A stretch of DNA of 64,000 bases, from assembly GCA_021397835.1 (NCBI GenBank), contig JAJFZO010000609.1, positions 13,704,001-13,768,000 of the forward strand, in the 5' to 3' direction. A program made the position numbers and the translations under genes. Positions 24,001 through 37,089 of this stretch are shown here, piece after piece (the first letter of the stretch is position 1; each line of letters begins with the position of its first letter). Source of the stretch: Moringa oleifera. Taxonomy: Eukaryota; Streptophyta; Magnoliopsida; Brassicales; Moringaceae. The notes under the pieces are model-generated. The model saw nothing but the letters and a program-made list of their open reading frames with translations, was not told the DNA's origin and did no database searches.

Positions 24001-27000
24001 CCAAATTAAAAATGAAAGTATAAACTTGGAAACTTCCTCAATGATGTAAGATAATCAAGTCATTCTTATTTGCAACAACAGAAAGGTCCATAAGAAGCAA
24101 AAGATGTACAGCTTGAAATATCTATATATTTCATGCATATGATTGAAAATATAGAAGTGTTTGTCATAAGGCTGTATTCAAATGAAACTAAAAGGATCAA
24201 TCAGGGCTTATTCCCATATCTTATGGACTTCCTGCCATGCAACATGAACATAAATTAGCTGAAGTTTCAAAACTGTGAAGAGTAGAGACCTTCTGGTGAG
24301 CACACCAAGGATGAAATTGAACAGTGCAATTCATAACTCTGCACTGTATACATGAGCCACCTGGTCGATTACACATAGAGCAGACCTGGGAAAAATACTT
24401 GAAGACAGATTAGCACTTGAACATTCTGATCATAAAAGCTTAGAGAATTGAATAGGAAATCATATGTAGATTTTTATTTCTAAAGCACTCAGTTTATTTA
24501 TTTAATAAACAAGTAATGAATATAAGTAGGGATTTTAAATATTATTAAATTCATTACATAATAAAATTGCCTCATAATACCAGTTTTCTTTCACATATTC
24601 ATGTTTATCCCAGCATTTTGTTTGTTAGATAAACTGTGCATGCCTGACGTTAGTTCTTGTATGTTTCAAATTTCCAGAACATAGGAGGATTAAAGACTTC
24701 AAAATCCCATCATGAATCACATGCACACTAAGTCCAAGTCCCAGTTGACTTCAAATAAACTAGCTAAAATACACTATTCATTGAATCAAACTTCAATATT
24801 ACCTCATTTGATTTGGCACGGGAAGCGCCAGATACATCAAAAGCACTCATAGTGTCAACATTTGGGCATCTTGTTCCAGGAGTCCAGAGTCCACAAACCA
24901 TATGCACCCATTGCTTAACAGTTGAATCAATTGCCCCTGCTGTAATACTGTTATGTATCTTTAAGTTACTGAGACAACAATGGGAATCCTTAACAACACC
25001 CATGTTCTGCTCAGTATTTGCAGGACTTGGAACCTGAAATGAATCATCTTCAAATACAGATCCGGGGGGAAGCACTAATTTAACATCATCCTGAAAATTT
25101 TCAGCAGAAAAAGTTGGGTTCTTAGCACTGCATTCTGTATCAATGTTCCGAGCTTTGAGAAGGCTTTTCACAACTGTACGACTTCGCAGTGCCCGTGTCA
25201 TGGCACCACCTCCATAACCACAGAGAACACAGACCTATCAACAAAAGTAAATGACTATGCATTAGAAAGTCATAGATATGGAAGAAAAGAAATGTAGATC
25301 CAAAGATAGCAGCGAAGTAGCTTTCTAAAGTAAGGAGTGATGAAGATATAAGGAAAATCATCTCTTAGAGATCCCTCTCTCTAAGGTTGCTGGTAACAAG
25401 AGTGATATGTGCTACTACAGGTGAATATTCATGGATTGCTCCACTACCTTTACCACATGAACTAGAGAAATCCACTGAGATAGCCAAGCTCGAAGAACCC
25501 CATTTAATAGTTATTAAAACCATCAAAAGAAATAGATTCTAAATTTTCCTGAATGAATGTAACCATTCTCATTCAGGATAACAATCCACGAGAGTTTGAG
25601 GCCTACATAAAGAAAAAATACAATAAAAGAAAAATGTAGGTAATGGAAAAATATTATCAGGATAATGATTCAGTAATATAACACTGAGGCTTGTGCTTAT
25701 TAGCACCTAATTGTACAGACATAATCATTGTGAAGAAGATGAGATTTAAGTGCTGCAAGTTTCAAGGAAAGAAATCAAAATATCAGGAACCAGAAGCACA
25801 AGCTGACCCAGTATGTACAGCACTTCTATCCCAAAAGCATAACACATTGCTATATCTAATTATAACACAAACTAACAGTCGAGTATAACAATGGTTTTAA
25901 ATTCATCATTGTGTGACAGTCTATGGAATTCGTTGAGCAAAAAAGTTGAGTAAACATCTCAGCACAGTCATACATATCAACAAGAAACTGAGCAAGAAGC
26001 ACATATAACAAACTCGTTGAGCACAAAGCCTAGAAAAGCAACACATAAGGAAGTTGAAGCACACTCAAAATCTCACGGCACAAAACTATTAGCCGAATCT
26101 CTTACAATGTCTTTAGAACTTGTCCTGCATGGTCTGCAATACCAACTGCCTTTAGGTACTTTAGAAACACCATAGCAAGCCTGATGCACCTGTGTATAGC
26201 GGCAATAATCAGATTTACAAATAATAAAAGAAAACTTAGAAGAAACTTGAGCAAGTATGTTATGATGCCACATACTCTAATTATACAATGACTGCACTCC
26301 AATAAGCAATTAAATTCATCATTGTTTGAGCTTCCACAAACGCAGCAAAATGCATCTCGATCATTGCCAGACATAAATCTCTTTTCTTGGACAGATCTAT
26401 GGCACAATAAATCAAGGTAAAAGTTATAGAAAACTGAACTCCCAGTCTGGAGATCTATTGTAACAAAACCTTCCAAAATAAAAAATAAAAAAAATTGATC
26501 AACTAGTTTCTGAGCATCAGTTAACTTGCTTACTTTTCTGCATTGATTTTGAATGACCTCGGTTCACAACATTTACTACTATCAGCATTCTTGGAACTTT
26601 TACCCACTTTCACCTTTGGCATGCATTTAGAGATCTTCACAAGTGACGATCTTTCAGAACTTGAATTTCTTCCTGTTAATTAAAAGAATCAATAATTTAA
26701 AGAGAAATCTATAAGATAACTGAGGAAAATCAAAGGTTGATATGCACGCAAAGACAAGTACAAACTAAAAACAAAAAAGAAATTGTAAACAAGCATTAAT
26801 TATTCATCTTCAATTTGTGTTTCATAGTAATGGATGCTGGAGCCTACAGGGTTAATACAACTGTTGAACAGACCGGGAGTTTTTATGAGTTCTAGCAGAT
26901 CTAGTCAAAAGCTATTTCACCAAAAAACCCAGTTATCCACATAGTAACATGGAGCGCCAGCAGGATTATAACCTAATTCTTACCTTGGTGGACCAAACAA

Positions 27001-30000
27001 GCACCGAACAGTAATATATCAGTTGCCTACATGGTGACAAGGTCACCATACCTGTTTCACACATTACATGCAGGAAATTTTCTACTTCACCATGTAAAGT
27101 CAAAAACACTGTCACGTCTACCTGCAAGTCTAAAAACTAACCACAACCCTAGCCAAATTTTGCTCCTTTGACTATTTTTGAAAGGTGCAAAAGAAAGTTC
27201 TAGCCATAAAACTTCATTAAATAAGATGGATCACGACTTACACAACACAGATTGACATAACCAAAGACCAAAACAGTTCATCGATCTTCTACATTACACA
27301 CTTACCATTTCAGCCAACCACACCTGCACCATAGTATCACATGCATACACTTGGCTAAGGCCATTTTTTTGTCAACAAATCTCAATTTAAAACAAAAACA
27401 TGTGGAATATTTGTTGCCTGTCAGGAATATTTATTAGACATCATGCTACATAAATAAAGATGGCATTGAATATTTATTCATGGAGAGAACAAGGTGAGAA
27501 AAGGTGAGTTTGCAGGCAACTGAGCTTCTTTTTTCAATTAAGTACATCTAAACAAGCTTCTAAATAGTTTCTCATTATTTAAAGCACATCAGTGCTTTAA
27601 TCCAGTTTTAGATAAGCAAGCACAGCTCCAAGCCACGTCAACAAATTGAATCATAAAATGCCTTCATTCCCATAGCAAGTATTGAAGATCACATCAAGAT
27701 GTACACTATAAACATAAAAGGAAAAGAAAAAATCTAAGAATATAGATCCAGATACGCACAGCCCAACTTTCTATATTTTTTGTATTTCCAGAAATTTTTC
27801 AATTGTGAAGCATTAAAGGCTGATCCGCATTGGAGGCCACCGCAATAGTAATGATACCCTATGTTCACTGTTCCATTGATTTACAGAAGGATATATACTG
27901 AGACGTAATAATATCAAGTCAATATATGCATATTTACCTGTTAATGCCAGTTCATAAAGGCTGCGCTTGCGAGTTTCCTTATGTTTAGGCCTTGACTCAG
28001 CACGTGCAGTACCATCCAGTATACTAGAGTTTTTCTGCCTCTCATCTGCCTTCTCTCTCTCAATTGTGGACAAATCATTTGTAAATTGCTTGTTTCCAGT
28101 AGCTACTTCCATAAACTGATCAGGATTCATTTCAAGACAAAATAAAATGTCATGGCTTTCTTCTTCTTCCTCTTTCTTCCAATTGGAAAGTCCATTGAAG
28201 CACAAATCCCTTCCTCCAAAACGTCTCTTCTTCAATTCCCTGATAGAAGGCAGTTTAGATTTGCAGTCTTTGGGGAGAGTACATCTTATGGATCTTTTAA
28301 GAACTCTGCTAAGAGAAACAAACTTTACTGGTCTTGACACATCCCCAGCCAGTTTTCCGCTAGATATTTCTCCATACTCCCCACATACTATAGGCCTTGC
28401 CTTCCTATAACAAGCATTCACCTGCTGACGAGAAGATGGCTCCACACTGCCAACCAGATTGTACTCGGCAGTTTCTTCAGTGTCTTCATGCATTTGTTCT
28501 TGCATTCCAACTTTGCCAAAAGAGTCAGTAGTGTGAACCCTTCTTAATTTCTTTCTACCAGAATCTTCAAGGAGTTTAAGCGAGTTGGCATTACTATTCG
28601 ATACTGAGTTATAGTCATCTCTTCCATCTCTATCATCATAAAGTCTATGAAGCTCTCTTTTACGAGAAACTGCTTTGGCCAAAGGTAATGAAAATGTGGA
28701 CTTTCCATGCCCAGAACTAGATCGGACTGAAGAAGCACCTGTTGCATACAATTCTAGGCCAGATGGGAGAAGCATCTGCTTATCTTTGGATGAACAGGAG
28801 GGCTGTTCAAGGGTATGAGAAGCTTTTAGGCATGAGTCATGTGCTACAAGACATACAGGAACAGATGATTCATCCAGCATCTTCAGTTTCATTTCTCTCC
28901 TTCTCTTGCCAGTTTTCAAATGTCTTTCAGTTTTTTTGAAATGATTGGTTTTTCGATGAACAGGAAGCCCAGAATGGATATGACTTTGCCCTTTCTTCCA
29001 TGTCAAGGAGTTTATTAGCTTAAGCTCATCAAGAAGAGTACGAGATGACTGATTACTTATAACCTTTGCAGATCCTTCTTGTCTCATACTAGTCTCACAA
29101 GTAGCACTAAGTAGCTCAGCACTTTTTTCACTTTCAAGAGTATCATCCGATGACCAGCATTTATCAATACCTGATCCTTCATCTACTATGGCATCACCTG
29201 CATATCCCAAATGCCCAGCATGAGCAGTAGAAGAATCCACATTGTTAACTTCAATTGATGCCTCGGTAACGGCAGGGGCAGAACATCCTGAAGATATATT
29301 AGACATTTCTTGCTCTTTCAAAGCATTGGATATCTGTGCAGATTCATTCAAGGGTTTAGTAGCAGGATCTCTAAGCTGAAGCTCATCATGTGCTCTCCCA
29401 TGCAATACATCAGCTGACTGGTTCATAAACTTCACATCACAGGCCCTTTTGTGCTTGCTTGGTACATCCCTCCACCGAGATTCATGACAAACAATACCTG
29501 TAGGTAATCTTCGTTGCAATTTTCCCATTTGATCCAATAAAGAAGTTCTTTCCTTTGGAACAATATGATCTTTAGCGGATTGAGAAGCAATTAAAACAGA
29601 GGCTTCACAATTGACACTTCCCAACTGCTGTTTCAAGGAAATGGCAGAGAGTCCAGCTCTCGGCTCACAGTTTCCTCCTGAACACTTTGCGTGGGCTGCA
29701 CAACTGCTGTTCCCATGGAAAAACGCACAAGGTATCCTCTGACAGTATTTCTCATGATCACTTTTCTGGTCGAGATTCTCATGTCTGCCAAGTCTAGAAC
29801 ATTGAAATATAAGATTTAGAGTGGACAACTGTGACACGGAATATCAAAATCACCAACCAAATCTATACATTGAGTTTGACAAAAACAATAAGCAAAAACT
29901 GCAAAGAGGAAGGGAATTACAAGAACTTATTAGAGGCTAATTAACATGAAAAAAGGACATAGCTTTTAACATCTGAGCAAGAGAAAAGCTCATCACACAT

Positions 30001-33000
30001 GATAGAGAATCATCATAAATTCATAGAATAACAATCTCCTATTATGTTTCAATTTCTTCAAGATTAGCTAGTCGAGAAGAAAAAAGAAGAGGGGCACGGC
30101 ACTCATAAGATCCCATAAGTACATGGTTGTACATGCATAACTAATACATGCCAATTCTAGCTGCAGCCACTCTTGCAAACAGTAGCATGGCAAACAAGTC
30201 GACAAAACCATCTCATATGTTGACGAATAAGAGTTGGATTCAGAAATCATTAATAAAAAGATGGGGAAAATACTTCATGTTTCTAGTTCTCTCATAATAA
30301 ACACAATCTTCAGGATTACAGCATATAACACAGATGAAATATTTAGCCTCACACGTAATCTGCAGCAAGAAGATAGCAATTTTGGAAGTACTGTAAAGGC
30401 ATTACTTTCCTTGTCCAGGACATATACAGATCACAAAAAAGGCCCAATGCCACTTGGTTTTCATACTAGCAATGCTAGGCCAAAGGAGACACTGGACGCT
30501 TGTCAAGAGTGCATTTACCCTACCTATGGTTGCCAAAGTCAAACAACAATGACGTCTAGAAATATAGCCGTCCAAAATGTTACAAAAAAGCCTAGAAATG
30601 TTGTCATCTAATAGTTTCTAGAAATAACTTAATCACAAAAACAGGCTAGATTTCACATGGTGAAAAGAAAGGGGTAATAAAATAATCAGGTTAGTAGAAT
30701 AAAGACAATCACAAAATTTAAACCTTTGCATTTGAGTACAGTTTCAAAGGGAATATGCAGCAGGAAAAAATACGAATTTTACTTCTAACCTTAGTAGATA
30801 CCATACTAACCTCAATTTAGCCTGCTTATCCAGCAGAGGATTCAAGGAACATTGGGCTGGCATGTGACTCTCCAGAGAACATGATGGAACTCCCTGGGCC
30901 AAAGTTGAGATATTATACCAGTCACTGAAACCTGAAAGAACAGAAATCATTTCAGAAAAGAGTAATGCAACTTCATGAAATAACCACAGTTTCATAATTT
31001 TGAAGCTCGACATTAATGAATTATATAGACATTATAAAAATAAAAGGACTTGCCTCTGACATGGGCTGATTTATTGGGATCACTGGTACTGCTGCCAGCA
31101 CCAGATGGAAGTAATGTCACAGCAACTTCAGAAACGTTCAGCTTACTGGTCAGGTCAGGAGCACACCTTTGCTCTCCAGCTGCTGATAGATCTATAAGAG
31201 ATTGTTGTCCTTTGCCAGTAGAAGCACTACCAAACTTCCCTGGCTCTTGATTCATTCCAAAAGAAGATATTGCATTATGTTGCTTGGACAATTCCAATAT
31301 CTGCCTCAATGCAAGCAATCTCATGTTGTCATCAAGCAAACAAGAGCTTTCACCTGGACATTCTTGTCCTGATAATGCAGGAATTAGACCTGGTATAGAG
31401 ATTTTAGTAGCGGATGGCAAGCCCATTGAGACAGTTTGTGGTTGTAAAATTTTCCCAGATCCTGCTGGTGGGCCTGTGGATCTAAATGAGACAAGATCAG
31501 CATGTCCTCTACCTCCAAGACTAGGAACCTTCCCAGGATAATTAAATAAGCATCTGTTATCAAATACATCTGCTTGCATACTGGATGTTTGAGGTGTACA
31601 GAAAAAGGTCTTGTCATGAACTGCTGTAAAACTTGCATCAAGATTTCCACCACCGATAGAACAATAGCTTTGCATCTGCTTTTGACTTTTAAATGCTGAA
31701 GCTGCCATGGCACTTGAGCCATCAGCAGCACAACCCACCCCTTTACCCATATCTGTTAGTCTGAAGAAATCCAGATCAGGAATGTCAAATTGCCTCTGTG
31801 GAACATTACCATCATTGCATGGAACATTCACTGGGCCAGACCTGGCAGTATGAGATTCAGAATGCAGTGATTTAGGAATGACATGCTCACTGATACTGAC
31901 CAAATTAGTGGTAGCATTACAGTTTGCATACCGCTCAGGTGGCATATTATAGTGCATAACTCGCGGGGCCACTGAACCGTTGGTCACATCAGTGAAATTC
32001 CTGATTCCTAATGCACGGTTTCCAAGGTTCAATTGATTCACTTCTCTCACTGCTGTGGAAATTGATGTGCCTGGAGCACAGAAAAACTGCTGCCTGGTTT
32101 CTCCTTTTTCCCCATAGTTGGGAGCTGCATCATTCCAGGAGCAATAGTTAGATGATGGTCAGCCACAAAGATGAATTGAATGATATTAAAAATGCATGTA
32201 CCATAGATAATGGGGTAACGGAGATATTTTCTTTGACGCACCATTATGAATCATCTGCTCTAGGTAAAACGACTTTGGTGGATCAACAAATGTGTCTAAA
32301 TGCTTGGGTCTCACAACTGATGGTGCCAAATTTCCTGCAGGTTGATTGTGCTGATATGGTTGCCCAAGCTTCAGTTCTACGTTCGATGAACCAGCATCGC
32401 TTTCTGTAATCACCGCATCTTTAGCACTTTCAATTCTGCTATCATCATTACTAGGAATCCTTGAGTTCTGACAAGTAGAGTGAGAAACTGATAAGTTTCC
32501 AGCCTTAACAATAGAGTTAACATAAGCAGATGCAGACTGAGGAACATTATCCAGTCCTCTGCAGACAAACTTTGACACTGTTGAAAACCTAGACACAGGC
32601 CACTCTATTATCTGGTTCTCCACACTAGCTAGCAGGTTGCTTTGTGATGTGCTAATCAGGCCCTTGGGATGAAAGTTATTGCATTCCTTACTAATTCTCT
32701 GTTGTTTATTATGCACAGCCTCAATAATCTGGTCCATAGGAGCGAGCTTTGAAGACACAGTGTTATCTTCAGGCTGTGCAGATCTTAACAAACCTCCAGA
32801 AAAACCAACCGGCTTTTCCAAGTCAGAAAAGTCACACCTGTTGGTCATAGCCGCTCCAGATTTTACCGAACCAGCAGCTGCTGATAATCCATCAGGCCAG
32901 TTCCATCCACTTTGATCTTCCAAAACCCTGATCTAAAGCATCAGAAAAACATCACCATCCAGTGTTCTCGTTGCTTCAAACACATGCCAATAAGAAATAC

Positions 33001-35573
33001 AACTTCAATTCCAAATGCAAAGGAAAACAGAGAAATTAAATATGTAATCTGTTCAATAACATCATTATGTTTAGGAGCTGACTTGAAGGAGAGCACCTAC
33101 TTATGCACAATACACAGACATGCACCCAGATACATCAAACTCGAATTTTGATTGATCAGCTCATGAGGCAACATATAGTTCAAGTTTATTGTAGCTCTTA
33201 AAATTGTCAAAGGTGACTGTATACTCGGAGGAAGTAATGTGCAGTTTTTATAAAGACAGATAAACATTAGGGAACAACTAGCCTAGATTGAAATTCTACC
33301 AAGTTAGCAAGTAACAGTAGACAAACTCGAAGAATTTTGTCAAACAGCATGCACATAATAAAAATACACATATTTTTTCCTGGTCAAAAAAGAATTTTAT
33401 GAAACAGATGTTGAACAAGACATATGCATCTCACCCCAAACTTCTGAAAGTAGAGCTTACGCCACTGAGCAATGGTCTCGCCACTGTCCATCCAAACAGC
33501 ATCACCAGGGTTAACCCCGAGAAATCCTGAATGCTGCAAAATGACAGGAGATATGGCAGTTTACGCACAAATGAAAACCAATGGCAATAAAATTGTATAT
33601 CACAAGTACAAATACCATTTATAGCACGGAAATTGGCACAAATGAAATAAGTCGATATTACCTCGCAGAATCTGGATACAGACATGTGCAAGAAATGGCA
33701 TGAACAAACGATACCAAGAAGCCCGGTATTGCTGAGAAGTAGATACCCACCTTTAATCAAAATAATATGTGAGGATATATTAGGATAAAGGGTATCAGTT
33801 AAAACAGCAATCAACTTGACCAACTACTCACTTGTATTCAAGCAGAAGACACGAGGGCAACTGCTCATAAAATTAGATGACTGATCAGAAACAGAAGAGG
33901 CTGATTCTAATGGCAACTTTCCTGACACTTGACTTGTTGTGCCGAAGAGCTTTCCAGGGTTTGCTGAACTTGCACCAAAGCGTTCCTCTTGCAAAGAACC
34001 AAAATCTTTTACTTTGTCATTGCCAGGAAGTATTTGACGGATGACTGCCTTAGCAAGGTCCAAACTCTGAAAATTAAAGTTTGTGGGCTGAAGACCATTC
34101 GTCCAAACAGAATTGCTCCTACAGTTGGAACTTACTACCTCTCTAGAAAAAACAGCTGGACAAAGATTTGCTCCATGTTGCAGATTTTGATTGCTTGGAT
34201 TTTCAGATAGAATCCCACTAGACATCAGTGGAACGCCAGTTACAACACCATCAATAGGAATGCCAGAATTATTGACAGAAAGCTTCCTAGAGGTGATCAA
34301 TTCCTTTGGATTTGACAAGTCTTGAAAATCACACTGCAACAGTGATGGCGGCCCAGATAGAAGAGCCAGGAAAGAATTTCCTGGCTCAACATGGCCTGAT
34401 CCAGAGGAACTTGCATTCAAACTGCTGGCAAACAAGTGATCTGGCATCCTTCCATGGACTGTGGATCTTAAATCTTGTGCAAAATTTGGATAGAAATTGG
34501 GACCTGAACTCATCTCCACCTGCATTCAAATAAAAAGAAAAGACGTGTTTGACAAAGGTACACGATTTTTTTCATCCACAGTGGCATATAAGTGCAGCAT
34601 CCGTACTTGAAAGAACAAAACAAGAAGGGGCACACTGACACTAGAAAAAATTTTCGGAGTGGTATCTATGGTGCAGAGGTTTTTCTTGTCTGGAGTTTGT
34701 TTGGACAAACAATACCTTCCCCGACCTGAATTTTGAGGCATCACTCATCTCTCAATCTCAAATTTCAAACCCAATGGCTGTCCTTCTTCCTCAATACACT
34801 AGAGAAATTTGCCATCAAACATATGACTCATTAGACACCAAATAGATTGCAGCACAGCAGATACATCATCACGCAGTTCTCTTCACAAACTTAATACAAA
34901 TTCAGTACCACACTCTGTGGACATAATCTGCAGTCGCCAACCTGTTGGACACTCATATTCCAGAAATCACACACATATTGATCTCACTACTGCACCCATT
35001 GCTGACAGCAGGGGCATTTTTATGCAACTTGATTTCCCTGCTTCATTTCAATGTAGCAAGATATTAATGCAATCTATACTACAATGCTTTTGTTTGGATA
35101 ACACCCAGCCATTAACAGATGCATACACACAGATTTCCTCTCCAACGAAATTACAAAGAGAATCACAGAAAAGAACAAGCATCATACTGACGTTAGCCCA
35201 ACCTTATCCAATTCAACAGTCATTCCACCCGGCTCACATGTAACACGACGTTTAAGAACCGAAATTCCTCACAAAAAACAATATGAAGAAATCAATAGTT
35301 CCAAAACAAACAAGCAAAACCAAACCAGAGGCCATTCAAATTGTTTTCAAACTATTCATCTCAATAATACATTCTCTCGGGAACAACAATGTACAAGCCA
35401 ATACCTCTAAATTTCCTTTTAAGTCCTCATATATCATGTAATCATGACCAGAGAAACACAAAAAGATCGAATAAGATCACCTGATTCTGATGCTCTTGTG
35501 ATGTCGATGAAGCCACCAGCGGCGTCGACGACTGCAATGTGGAACCGCATTTCATCTGCCAAGAGCTCTCCAT
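21008..35573 (-). CDS. Trithorax-like PHD/ePHD/SET histone-lysine methyltransferase
   Basis: Eighteen exons close in frame: 35481-35573, 33832-34519, 33435-33526, 32242-32932, 31054-32124, 30811-30931, 27938-29793, 26534-26672, 26276-26396, 26106-26189, 24803-25234, 24290-24385, 23117-23281, 22812-22988, 22203-22316, 21936-22118, 21566-21610 and 21008-21142. Total 2101 codons (2100 aa). The first ~1550 residues are mostly disordered, apart from a short conserved-looking stretch near 261-310 (FLGVNPGDAVWMDSGETIAQ). A PHD finger (CCVCGSS, LLECSHCIIRVHQACYG, SWYCRPC) lies at about 1595-1645. An extended PHD follows (CVLCGYGGGAMTRAL, WVHMVCGLW, CSMCNRPGGSCIQC, FHPWCAHQKG). SET lies at about 1955-2080 (VVEYVGEVVG, RFVNHSCLPNC, GEEITYDYHF), and post-SET is CFCNSKNC. 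Catalytic and zinc residues appear intact, so an active nuclear H3 methyltransferase (H3K4 or H3K36) is likely. The closest Arabidopsis protein I can think of is the AT1G77800 type, not certain. The intron after 31054 uses a GC donor. Confidence 0.88.
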
Positions 35574-37089
35574 CTCTTAGTCTTCTTAGTACACTATCCC
35601 TTCTCCATCAAAATCACCAAAAATATTCCGAAAAATATCTTAAAAAGTGTACATAGACAGAAAAAAGAAACTCGGCGAAACAGACAAAAAAATCCTTACA
35701 AAGCTCAATGCACGAATACATACAACAGAAAAGTTTGACAGAAGAGAGAATCAGAGAGGATTTTTTGATGAATAAGCCCTAGATTTGCAGATTGAGATTG
35801 AAATACATAAAAAAAAGATAAATATGATGCGTCTGCGTCTGCGTCTGTGTTTGAGAGAGAGAAGGAGAGCATAGAAAAAGGCTCTAAAGAGAGCTGCAGA
35901 AACTGAGAAAAAGCAGGGAGGCTTTGAAAGAGGGAGAGAGAAGAAAGCACTGAAAATGTAGTAACTCGAGGCAGGTTGACCAGACACTGACCCATTGACG
36001 CGTGTCCTGATGTAGCGAATACGAAGCGATCGATCGGCGATGTTGGTGATGAACGGGTGGGGTAGGCGGGTGTGAGCCGTCGAGTGTGAATACAGCTGGG
36101 GTGACTAATTGGACGAATGAGAGCATCACGAAATAATCAGCGCACGCGCGCGCGAGAGGATTGGAGTGGGGCATAGGGAAAAGAGAAAAAGGGCTTGAAC
36201 ACGTGGATAGTGTTGATTGGTCTGCCTATAAAAAGTAGAAAAAGGGTGTGGGCTCAACAAAATGCATTGTTTGGATAACGGGGGCATATGTCTGTATTTC
36301 CATAGCACAAAAGCGGTTTATCCTGCGTTGGGTGAGAGAGATCCTTGCCCTGGATAGTGACTCCTAATGTAGTATTGAGGGTGATCTTGCAGAGCCCGTG
36401 CGGAGGAGTTGAGCTGAGCTGAGCTGCTTTAGTGGGCCCAGGAAACAATGATACATGTAATACTCTATTTGCATTTTTGCATGTCCAGAACGGACATGAA
36501 AGTCATGTCCAAAGATTGACCCAGACAAAACAGCATGAAAGCTTGTCGGCCCAAATCCTTTTTTCTTTTTTTAGTATTTTAATATTACATATAAAATAAT
36601 TATAGTAATAAACTATTAAAAGCATCCCCTGCATTTACGAGGGCATGAATCTGCGTAATGAACCAATAATGATATTGAAAAAGAAAGAAAGAATGAATGT
36701 GGATAAGTAAGCTTTTATGGAGTTAATATGTCTTACCATTTCAGAAGAATTTGAATAATGAAAATAAAATCTTTTGCCTTAGTTAGATATCATTAAAAAA
36801 AAAAACAGAATCTTGAAATGGCAAATCCAATTTCATCTAGAGAAGAACCAGGTTCCTCTCAATAAGACTGCTGATATGGTACCATATTCTTGTTTCCTAA
36901 ATTAATTCTTACCCATTTATTATTATTATTATTTAATCAATTATTAAAATCTTACTATTATTATTACTATTTTCCTGATGGAAATACTAAATCTTTGAAC
37001 CAGATAAACAAACTCATGCGTTGATACTTAATTTTTTTTAAGAAAATAAATAAGTCACAAGAAAGATAAATGAGCAGGGAAGCAGGAAT
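35574..37089. promoter_or_regulatory. SET-gene promoter/leader and flotillin 3' flank
   Basis: Upstream of the ATG at 35573 lies a purine-rich leader with a short hexamer repeat (three GCGTCT units near 35829-35846) and an alternating CG stretch at about 36140-36155. An AT-rich spacer from about 36550 leads to the flotillin stop at 37090. I recognise no gene here. Confidence 0.5.

Noticed and set aside
32047..32244. Reading through 32242 in the SET gene using the donor at CTATG|GTACAT
   Set aside because: That junction gives the wrong phase for the next exon. The donor AATG|GTGCGT keeps the frame into APNYGEK.
35705..36308. Minus-strand open frames in the SET gene leader
   Set aside because: Their sequence is rich in Ser, Leu and Phe from CT-rich leader DNA, with no domain. 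The real coding exon starts at 35573.
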